Below, one piece after another: positions 16,191 to 26,057 of a DNA stretch of 64,000 bases. Origin of the DNA: Kingdonia uniflora (taxonomy: Eukaryota; Streptophyta; Magnoliopsida; Ranunculales; Circaeasteraceae); assembly GCA_014058105.1 (NCBI GenBank), contig JACGCM010002624.1, forward strand, positions 930,001 to 994,000. The letters are read 5' to 3'. A program made the translations under genes and the position numbers. Within the stretch, counting starts at the first letter, position 1. Each line of letters opens with the position of its first letter. The notes beneath the pieces were generated by a model. That model did not search any database, was not told where the DNA came from, and saw nothing but the letters and a program-made list of their open reading frames with translations.

Positions 16191-16409
16191 ACACCTCCAA
16201 TTAACAGAGGTCGTTGCCAAGATTGTCAACTTTTAGAACAGCTACCCCTGTCATCAAAAACTGCACAAGAATCAACATAAAATTGTTAATTTCATAAATA
16301 TCAAACAAAATATAAAAAAAAAAAAAAACTGAAATTCGGTAAAAATATTGATATCTTTTAGAAAACGGGTCACTTCGTGATCAAGGATTACAACACGGGC
16401 AGCATCTGG
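16191..16409 (-). pseudogene. Copied fragment of the symporter gene (exon 11, intron, end of exon 10)
   Basis: This segment matches 40161-40440 of the symporter gene in this same window. It has the 3' part of exon 11 (coding GVAVLKVDDLGRRPLLIGG in the source), the whole intron 10 boundary region including AAGAATCAACA and ATATCAAACAAAAT, and the start of exon 10 coding for ARVS. About 60-75 bp around the donor of exon 10 is missing. Because intron sequence is included, the copy was made from DNA, not from spliced mRNA. It is absent from tandem unit B. Confidence 0.9.
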
Positions 16410-17385
16410 AATATTTTCTTCCATGAGGTATACAAAAATAATAAGTTGGAATATTTTTACGGATAACTAATTCCCATTAACTAACTAATTGGAAAAAATG
16501 CATGAAGTGTTTCAGTGTTTTGTTGTAGTAGTTAGTACAAGTGAAATGAAGTTTAATCCCCCAAGAAACACATGCAACATTATAATCCTCGTAGAGCATA
16601 TACGACCTTGTTTACAACTTGGAATCGTTAGATATAACTTTCCTTTTTATGGCTCCGTAAGGGGGGTTAACTCATACCCAATTTCCCCCCTCGTCTATTT
16701 GATTAGAACCTCCGGTTCCAAGAAGCAGTGTAGAAAATCAAAGAAGACATGCACAACTAATTATATTCATTGATTGTCAAGGTGTTGTTAGGAAAACTTA
16801 ATAATTGGTTGAAGCCAACAAATAATTGTATCTATTAGTCCGCGTACGGAAGTACTTAAAAGGATTAAGATTATTAACCAAGTGAATGTTGTGTGCTTGC
16901 CAACGAATAAATCATTAGCTACTAATCCTCTCACAATTAGCACTTGTGATATACTTCATCACGAGTTAGATATTCCCAGTATATACATGACTCACCCACT
17001 AACTCATGAAAAAAAAAATCTTGTTCATAACTTTTCCATGAATTTTTTTCCGATACATCTATAGGTGGTTAGCACATTTTCTAGAAATAGTACGGTTTAT
17101 ATTTTTTTGCATCTTACTAAGTGATACTCAAACAATGAGATTACTGAGTGAGACTCAAACAATGAGATTGAGACATGGGAGGAAACTGAATGTAAATTCA
17201 TTGTAAACGAAACGGTAAAAGAATCACATAAATTAAGTAGAAAAGGTAAATTAAATTCACATGAAGTGAACATCATCTAGTCTTTTCCTCTTTTTACAAG
17301 AGTTCCTATGTTTTTTTTACGAGACGATTGTTTTTTCCATACTTGACTGTCTTAGCACGATAAAAATAATGAATTCTGACCAATT

Positions 17386-17815
17386 GCGACCACTGGAGCC
17401 AGGATTTATTATCAGTGGGGACAGGGTCATACATCATGAAAGTGGTACTAGTTTTTCTTCAAATCTAAGAATTAACGCAAAAAAATTTTGCATATAAGTT
17501 TTATTCAAAACTACTGAGTTTTCATAGATGTTTAGATAGATATATGGCCGTAAAATATTCTTCAAAACTTGTTTTATCAGAACTCCTGAGTTTTCATAGA
17601 TGTTTAGATAGATATATGGCCGTAAAATAAGGTGGGGGAATAAAGAGAAAATTTTGTTGTCAAGGTAAAGCATAATATTTTCTACAAAATAAGTAAAATC
17701 TTATATTTTCTCTCATATTTCTCTTAAACACTATACAAAATTTTTTTTTTTTGGAAAATTGAGTGGGTGCAGCTGCCCCCTTTCGTTCTTTACTGGCTCC
17801 GCCACTGGCGACCAC
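17386..17815. mobile_element. hAT-type MITE in unit A
   Basis: The element (about 17394-17807) is flanked by perfect 8-bp direct repeats GCGACCAC (17386-17393 and 17808-17815). Its ends read TGGAGCCAGG and GGCTCCGCCACTG. Eight-base target duplications are typical of hAT transposons. It encodes nothing and contains an internal ~75-bp tandem repeat (TTTCATAGATGTTTAGATAG at about 17519 and 17592). Confidence 0.75.
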
Positions 17816-18896
17816 CGTTGAGCAGTCAGTCATACTGAAGCGTTCAAAAGATACATCTTAATCATAAAGATATATCTTAAAATTTGTTAAGCTAATTGTT
17901 ACGCAGTTACGCTTGATTTCACTACCTATGGTGTTACGGACGTATGGGTAATATATGCCCCCCACTTTGAAGGCACATTAATTTTGTTACAAATGTTGTT
18001 TTAGCACTTTTCTTAGAAATTTATGCTAAGCGTAGGTGGACCTCGAGATATCCATAGCTCCCTAAATATTTGTTTCTCACTTGAAACAACAAACTAGCAG
18101 GACCGACTGCCCTAAGGTTTGGGGGCCAACCAGCCAAGGTGAGTTTCGAAAACGGAGGTTGACGTCAACTGTGTTTCTGAAGATTGCCAATGGACAACGG
18201 CTACGTGGTGCCATCATCCGTGTTTTAAATTGGTTTACCGTGTTCAGTTATTAGACATGGTGCATGTAAAAAATATGATGTTAATTGGAGATAATGGGTT
18301 GGAATTGAAGTTAGATGCCATATGGTATGGCAGTATGGCCACTTTTTGAAATCACAACAATGGTATTAAGATGAGTAGTTTCAGTGTGAGTGGCACATTT
18401 TGCATGCTCTCTCCTAATGTTTGATATTGAATTCTATTTTTTCATCTATATTTGTAATAACTGAACCATCATGTATTGCATTTCTCAATGAAATATGAGA
18501 CCATCATGTATTACATTTACATATTCTGCTTCAAATCGTTTCTTTGCGAGATGTTAATAGGAAAATCTTTGAGGTATTGGAGAAAACTAAAAGCCTTTAG
18601 TGATGAAGTTGTAAGGTTACAGAGAATACCACCACGAAGGTGTATATATAGGAGGCTACATATATAGGTGACATGTTTCCCTAGAGACCCTAAACACAAT
18701 ATTATTGAGGTGATGTTTTGAAACCGGACACCAAAAGAGCTAAAATGATGTTTTCTTGGGAACTAGCCGTTCCAAGATCAGTTTTTAGCAATAGGTTTGG
18801 GAGTAAAACGTTCCCAACCTATCAAACCCTTGGAAAACAGAGATCTTTCAAAACCCTGATGCTTAGATGCTCATTGCTTATCTCAGTTCGAATGTA

Positions 18897-19592
18897 GAGC
18901 ATCCACAACAGCCTCCCTAAACTTACTTTAGGGAGGTAAAAAATAATAAAATGGCTTTTATAGGCTCCCTATCCCTATTTTTGTTTTCTCTCTACTCAAG
19001 TATGGGGAGTATAGAAAAATATTTGGTGGGACGTGTAAAGTTACTTTAGAGGTTTAAAATTAAAAAAAATATTACTTTTTGTCTTTTATTTTTAAACATA
19101 ACTAATTTTAAGTGGTTTAGGTAGTTAATTTTGTGATGTAGCTCATTTTTGTAGGGAGTCTATTACATCCACAACATCAAAGATGGGTCGAAACTCCTCA
19201 AAAGTACTCTCTATTAAAGAGAGCCTGTTGTGGATGCTCTTAGAATGTGGAGATTGGAATAAACTTATTTTAGGGAGGCAAAAAAGTAATAAAATGGTTT
19301 TCATAGGCTCGATGCTCAATATCCCTATTTTTTCTTTCTCTCTCCTCAAGTATGGGGAGATATTTGGTCAGCCACGATAGGACTCTTATATTACGTGAAA
19401 AGTTATTTTAGATGTGAAAAGTAAAAAAAAAAGGTTACTTTTTGCCTCTTATTTTTAAACATAACAAATTTGAAGTGGTTTAGGTAGTTAATTTTGTGAT
19501 GTGATTCTTTTTTTGTCTACATCTACAATATCAAAGTTGGGTTGAAATTCTTCAAAGTACTCTCTATTATAAAGAGGCTGCTGTGGATGCTC
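18897..19592. mobile_element. Pair of head-to-tail MITEs with GAGCATCCACAACAG ends
   Basis: The first copy (18897-19239) begins GAGCATCCACAACAGCC and ends CTGTTGTGGATGCTC. A second, 5'-truncated copy (about 19258-19592) repeats the interior (TTTTAGGGAGGC, AATAAAATGG, CATAGGCTC) and ends CTGCTGTGGATGCTC. Both right ends are followed by TTA. The terminal sequence resembles that of the larger element at 26058-28993 (GAGCATCTCCAATAG). No coding capacity is seen; short open frames in it are artefacts. Confidence 0.7.
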
Positions 19593-20337
19593 TTATGAAG
19601 TGTAAAAACTCACTAAAATTTTGGGGGGTTAACGCAAACCCAATTTCCCCCCTCGTCTATTTGATTAGAACCTCTGGTTCCAAGAAGCAGTGTAGAAAAT
19701 CAAAGATGACATACTCAACTAATTATATTCATTGATTGTCAAGGTGTTGTTAGGAAATCTTAATAATTGGTTGAAGCCAACAAATAACTGTATCTATTAG
19801 TTCGCGCGTGAAGTACTTAAAAGCATTAAGATTAACCAAGTGAATGTTGTGTGCTTGCCAACGAATAACTCATTAGCTACTAATCCTCTCACAATTAGCA
19901 CCTGTGATATACTTCATAACGAGTTAGATATTTCCACTATATACATGACTCACCCACTAAACTCATGAAAAAAAGATCTTTTTCATAACTTTCACATGAA
20001 CTTTTACGATACATCTATAGGTGGTTAGCACATTTTCTAGAAATAATACGGTTTTTTGCATCTTATTAAGTGAGACTCAAACAATGAGATTGAGACATGG
20101 GAGGAAACTGAATGTAAATTCATTGTAAACGAAACGGTAAAAGAATCACATAAATTAAGTGGAAAAGGTAAATTAAATTCACAAGAGGCGAACATCATCT
20201 AGTTTTTTCCTCTTTTACAAGAGTTCCTATGGTTCCTGGAATCGAATGGTGCTATATCTATCTTAATGGGTTGCGATGACGGTGTGGAGTTCTTTTGTTT
20301 TTACTTTCCTTGTTTAACAGATATATTTTTTTTTTTT

Positions 20338-20726
20338 GCGACCACCCAGGAGGATTTATTGTTAGTGGGGATAGAGGGTCATACATCATGAAAGTTGTAA
20401 TAGTTTTTCTTCAAACCTAATAATTAACGCAAAAGAAATTTGCATATCAAAAACTTGAGTTTTCATAGATGTTTAGATAGATATATGGCCGTAAAATATT
20501 CTTCAAAACTTCTTTTATCAGAACTCCTGAGTTTTCATAAATGTTTAGATAGATATATGGCCGTAAAATAAAGTGGGAAAATAAAGAGAAAATTTTGTTG
20601 GCAAGGTAGAGCCTAATATCTTCTCCAAAATAGGTAAAATCCTATATTTTCTCTCATATTTCTCTAAAACACTGTGGGTGCAGCTGTCCCCTCTCGTTCT
20701 TTACTGGCTCCGCCACTGGCGACCAC
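20338..20726. mobile_element. hAT-type MITE in unit B
   Basis: This is the same element as in unit A, with the same perfect 8-bp target duplication GCGACCAC (20338-20345 and 20719-20726). The shared target duplication shows that it inserted before the tandem duplication arose. Confidence 0.75.
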
Positions 20727-21195
20727 CATTGAGCAGTCATACTGAAGCGTTCAAAAGATATATTTTAATCATAAAGATATATCTTAAATTTGTTAAGCTA
20801 ATTGTTACGCAGTTACGCTTGATTTCACTACCTATGTTGTTACGGACGTATGGGTAATATATGCCCCCCACTTTGAAGGCACATTAATTTTGTTACAAAT
20901 GTTGTTTTAGCATTCTCCTTGAAATTTATGCTAAGCGTAGGTGGACCTCGAGATATCCATCAGTACCTAAATATTTGTTTCTCACTTGAAACGCCAAACT
21001 AGTAGAGGAGGCCCTAAGGTTTGGGGGCAAACCGGCCAAGGTGAGTTTCGAAAACGGGGGTTGACGTCAACCGCGTTTCTGGAGATTGCCAATAGGCAAT
21101 GGCTATGAACTTTCTTTCAATGGTGCCATCATCCTTGTTTTAAAGTGGGTTACCGTGTTCAGTTATTAGACATCGTGCATGTTAAAAATATGCGT

Positions 21196-23420
21196 ACCAT
21201 AAGACCAGACCGTGTATGGGACCTGCATCCAAACGTCTGCAGTTCCCAACGGATCGGGTAGATCCTGACCGAACTGGTCCATTGTCACCCCTATCATAGA
21301 GTCGTCATGCGTTAGATATTCCCAGTTCATAAACGACTCACCCACTAATTCATGTATAAAGGGAATTTTTTTTTCATAACTTTCGCATGATAATCTTTTC
21401 GATTACATGTATAAGTGGTTAACACATTTGTTAAAAATATTATGGTTTGTGTTTGTTTATCTGATTATTGTAAATGAGGTTGGGTCTCAATTCTCAAACA
21501 CTTACATTGAGATGGGGGAGGAAACTAATGCAAACCAAACATGAACATGTTATTTAGATGACCTCGAATAGATGTTGGAGATGATAACTTCGCACTCTCA
21601 CAAATCACATCATCATCTTTCACGCCTGTAATGTTTAAAATGTTCCAACGTATCCGCCGCCAATATTTTGTCTATGTGTTTCTCTGACTTCTCTATTTCG
21701 TATATCACTAGTACTGAGTGATCTGTATTTCTCTGACTTCTCTATCTCATCCATCCATGGGCACTGTACCGGTACCCGTGACGACCACGAGGAAGATAAG
21801 GGAGTAAATCTGTAATTAAATACAATTCGCAGTGGAAGTGCTTGGGCCCATTTAACCACCGGCAACTGAAATGATATCTTAATAACAAAAAAAACCCAAA
21901 ATTGTATGGATAATGTATTGCACCCACTTCGACTACCCTTTAGTTTTGTAATAAAAAACCCAAAAATTGTTCATTAATCGCGCTTTCCGCGCTAAAACTC
22001 ATTTACGGGTAAGCAATCGGATCTAAATGTACTACAGTTTTAAATATTTGGAAAAAATGATCAAATAATCTTATAGAAAGTAATGAAACAAATTAATCTA
22101 TAACACTATTTTTAACGCTAATAACTACAGTCATCTGTAACTCTAGTAACCGTACACCGGGAGTATCTCAAACTTAAGGAGAACAAAGTCATCTGTAACT
22201 CAATTGAGAGAGTACCTAAGTCACGGCAACAACGCCGACTGTAATATATGGTTGGCCATTGGACATCGTTATTTTTGGTTTCATATTTGTGGAATGAACC
22301 TCAAATGCACAACACTAAGCTATACTTCTGGTCTCATATTTTCCCCAACACATAATAGAATTCGACACTAGTTGTGGTCACAACTATGGTGCTACATTTC
22401 ATGGTTTCACGATTACACATCCCTTATGATACAGTAGTTGTTACTAATCCCTGATAAAACACTTAGATATCTTGATATCTTGCCATTATGGAGAGAGTTT
22501 CTTAAAGTATAATATTAAAACTTTCTTTTTTGGGCTAAGGATAATTATCATTGATTTGGGATCAGTAATTTATATCTATCTTGTTATTGCCATTTCGGAG
22601 AGAGTTCCTCATTTATGAGATGCTATTTGCAATCCTTTCTATTTTATAGGATTTCGGAGGTACTATCTTGCTATTGCCCTCTTTTGTTTCCCATTTTTAA
22701 CCGTGTAGAATGGTTTCCAAAGTCCTAATAATGCAGTAAGTTAGTAGCATAGGTCAACTTTAATCCATTTAATTAGTCCATGTTTTTCCACTAATGAACA
22801 CGTATTAGATGACATAAAAGAAACACAAAAATTGGGAAGACATTTGTTCTACTGGTGCATGCATTTCACTCTAAATTGATTTTTTATAGGTGAAGGCGCG
22901 ATGATTGAAGTACTATTGCTATCCAATAATCAATGTTTATGATAAGGAGTGCTCTCCAAGAATCCAATTAATATCTACACCCAATTTGTGTCATTCTAAG
23001 TTTCCCCTCTTACAATTCTCGTGCGAATTCAAAAAAAAACACTACCACATTCAAATTCAACAAACCACAAATGCCACTTAATGTTTTTCTCCAATAAATA
23101 CAAATACTATTCACACTTAATGCCTAAATATTTTATGAGCATAACGGTCTATCACGATAGCGTGCCTATAATTCTTACATCCTGAAGGCCAATAAGGAAT
23201 ATCCTTAAATCCGATTTATCTCAACCATGCCAAAAATTTGCAGTTGAAGCAAGAAACTCATTATACATTTTATCTACAATTAACAGATCAACTTTCCTAT
23301 TGACTTGCGGTGGCTTAGAAAATAAATTTGCGCATTTGAAGGAGGTTTCTTTCAAAAAGTCCACTCTCAAAAATTATATGTATGTATTGGAGTCCATCAT
23401 CCCCAAAGGATCACCAAATA
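21196..23420. other. Intergenic region upstream of the PQQ-propeller gene
   Basis: Nothing coding was recognised. It holds a possible hAT MITE stub (21196-21295) and AT-rich sequence. The 150 bp before 23382 should include the promoter of the downstream gene, but I cannot point to a convincing TATA box. Confidence 0.4.
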
Positions 23421-25513
23421 ATGGGATTCTCGAAAGCTGTAGGTCAATTTCAAGCCATTGCAGTCCTCATCGTTCTTTATGCATGGTGTTCAACTCCTGT
23501 TGCAGCTAACACAGGAGCTGATGTAAGTGAAGCTAACATCTCTTTGTATTTTCCCCCGTATTTTTATGGCTTTAGGATTGACGAACTTTCAATATTCTCA
23601 TTCTTCGTTCTCCGACAACCTCGTGTAGTGGATGAACCATGGAGGTGATTTGTGGAATAGGCGATATGCTGAAATAGAAGTGAAGATAAGCCCAAATACT
23701 GTTTCAAAGCTGGAGTTGAAGTGGCAGTTCTTTGCAGGAAGAGATATAACTGCAACACCAGCAATCTACGATGAAACGATTTATTTTCCTAGCTGGAATG
23801 GTTATATTTATGCGGTTAAAGCCAGGGATGGATCTCTAGTTTGGGAGAAGAACCTAGGAGAGCTAACAGGACTGACAGCAACGGGATTTATTATTGGTGT
23901 AAATGTGACAGTGTCAAGAGCCACTCCAACTATTGCCAGTGATCTTCTCATAATTGGAATTTATGGTCCTGCTATTGTTATAGCGGTCGAACGGGAGACG
24001 GGAAAGCTCGTGTGGTCAACTCAGCTTGATGATCATAAGACATCTCTTATTACCATGTCTGGTACTGTTTATAACAGGTTAGTCGAAGCCTTTTTTACGC
24101 ATGTATATGCACAGTTATTTACAAGCTGACATTCTATTTTATGTAGAGGCTTCTATGTGGGAACTTCATCCGGAGAGGAACGCACAAGCTTAGAAGAATG
24201 TTGCACCTTCCGTGGCAGCATGGCAAAACTAGATGTCCGAACAGGCAAAATACTGTGGCAAACCTTTACTCTCCCAGACAACGATGGAAACTTGGGGGAA
24301 TATGCTGGAGCTGCAATATGGGGAAGCAGCCCTGCCATCGATGTACATAGGAATCTAGTTTACGTTGCAACAGGCAATTTGTACTCAGCCCCAGCCCGTG
24401 TACTCGAATGCCAGGAAAAGCAGAACAATCAAACGGTACCAACACATCCAGATCAGTGTGTCGAGCCTGACAATCATGAAAACTCAGTTTTGGCATTTGA
24501 CATGAAAACTGGAAATATTAAATGGTATAAACAACTTGGAGGATATGATATATGGTTTTTGGCATGTAGGGATTCTTCTACTCCTGGTTGCCCTCCTGGT
24601 CCAAATCCCGATGCCGATTTCGGAGAAGCACCCATGATACTTAGTATTGTTGTCAACGGGACGAAGCGTGATATTGTGTCTATGGTGCAGAAAAGTGGAA
24701 TAGCATGGGCTTTGAACCGTGACAATGGGGATATCATTTGGACTACTGTAAGTTGGCAACAATTAGTCAGTTAATGGTTTATGATCTAAATAAGGTGCAA
24801 CTGGCTGCCGAAATGGGACTCCTTCCCCTTCCTCTCTAACCAAGCGTTTGCGCGGTAGAAATTAGGTCAAGGTGTCAAAGTCCCGCCTGGACAAGTACAT
24901 TATTAACGAATTTTAGTAGATTTAGTTACTTTTACTTAAATTTCATTATTATCTGTATGCTTAACAAAATCTTGAACACGAATTAAAGGTATACTCAACC
25001 TTTTTTGGACTGCTATACTGAGAAATGGGAATGATCAAGGCATATTTGCTACAGGAAGCAGGACCGGGAGGCATAGCTGGAGGAGGAACCTGGGGAGCGG
25101 CCACAGACAATTGCAATGTTTATACAAACATTGTTAACAGCGAGGCAACAAACTTCACCCTTGCACCATCGACGAAAACAACAACCACCGGTGCATGGGT
25201 GGCCATGGATGCAAATACTGGCAAAATCCTGTGGTCCACAGCCAACCCAAGGAACGCCACGATCAATGGTCCTGTGACTGTGGCTAATAATGTACTCTTC
25301 GGTGGTTCAGACGATCCAAAAGGAGCTATATATGCCATGGACGCAAAGACAGGGAAGATACTGTGGACGCGCGATACAGGAGCAACTGTTCATGGTGGTA
25401 TGTCTGTAAGCGATGGGTGCATCTACTTTGGAAATGGGTACACAGTGAATGCTGGTGCATTTACTCCTTCATTTACAGCAGGAACCTCGCTTTACGCCTT
25501 CTGTATTAGATGA
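23421..25513 (+). CDS. Polyvinylalcohol dehydrogenase-like PQQ beta-propeller protein, secreted
   Basis: Four exons with GT-AG introns keep one frame: 23421-23522, 23629-24077, 24147-24747 and 25055-25513, for about 536 residues. The N-terminus is a signal peptide (AIAVLIVLYAWCSTPVAA). The mature part repeats the quinoprotein propeller-blade motif [ALV]-[DE]-x-x-[TD]-G-x-[ILV]-x-W at least seven times, for example VKARDGSLVW, VERETGKLVW, LDVRTGKILW, FDMKTGNIKW, LNRDNGDIIW, MDANTGKILW and MDAKTGKILW. The family resembles bacterial PQQ-dependent alcohol dehydrogenases, but the plant substrate and cofactor use are not established. The sequence also has YVATGN and a cysteine-flanked loop (LECQEK...DQCVEP). 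An in-frame ATG at 23382 would add 13 residues; 23421 is preferred because it starts the signal peptide. The gene looks intact. Confidence 0.9.
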
Positions 25514-25679
25514 ATCCAACTCTCTTTGGTGGGCAGTTCAGAGAATAATCAAACACCCGGAAGATGGAATCCTCATGTGTTTCTACTATAATGTGTACTG
25601 TTTCATTTATTTTGTATGAAGATGAATAGTGCTACAGGATGTGTTTTAATTGTGCCATGGCTCCCATTATCTTTTTTGG

Positions 25680-26057
25680 GAAGGGATCAACTTCCTAATT
25701 TTCTTGCAAATTTAGATGAAGACTTGTTCAAAAAGTCTACTCAATTAGAAATTAGGCGTAACCTAATTGTCCCACTTGTGAGGTATTCAGCTCTAATTTT
25801 TTTTTCAGGAATGGATCAACTTCCTTGTCTTCTTGCAAATTTAGATGAAGACTTGTTCAAAAAGTCTACTCAATTAGAAATTAAACGTAACCTAATAGTC
25901 CCTCTTGTGAGGTATTCAGCTCTATTTTTTTTTTCTTTCAGGAATGGATCAACTTCCTAATTTTCTTGCAACTTAGATGAAGACTTGTTCAAAAAGTCTA
26001 CTCCATGAGAAATTAAATGCAACCCAATAGTCCCTCTTGTGAGATATTCAACTCTAA
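25680..26057. repeat. Tandem repeat of about 127 bp, first three copies
   Basis: Copies start near 25680, 25809 and 25942, and each contains GATCAACTTCCT, GATGAAGACTTGTTCAAAAA and GTGAGGTATTCAGCTCT. The third copy is interrupted at its end by the transposon at 26058. A fourth copy lies immediately beyond that transposon (28997-29120). The array begins just after the PQQ-propeller gene and may lie partly in its 3' flank. The open frames through it are period artefacts. Confidence 0.9.

Larger units (their letters stand above)
15152..18276. repeat. Tandem duplication, unit A
   Basis: This unit runs directly into unit B, which repeats it in the same orientation. Matching landmarks are TGGTATGGCAGTATGGCC (15208-15231 and 18325-18344), the block beginning TTTCCCCCCTCGTCTATTTG (about 16681 and 19644), the hAT MITE, and GTGTTCAGTTATTAGACAT (about 18239 and 21155). 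Unit A alone has about 0.85 kb (15790-16640) that includes a copied fragment of the symporter gene. Its left edge lies only about 180 bp upstream of the Rubisco activase start codon, so it includes part of that promoter region. No protein-coding gene was recognised in it. Confidence 0.85.
18277..21195. repeat. Tandem duplication, unit B
   Basis: This is the second copy of unit A, diverged by substitutions and small indels. In place of the 0.85 kb containing the symporter fragment it has about 0.7 kb of MITE sequence (18897-19592). It ends beside a stub that resembles a hAT MITE terminus (GGTCCATTGTCACCCCTA, about 21277-21294). Confidence 0.85.

Noticed and set aside
25616..25960. Plus-strand frame of 114 codons after the PQQ-propeller gene
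   Set aside because: It follows the 127-bp tandem repeat, repeats the same residues with the period, and ends with it.
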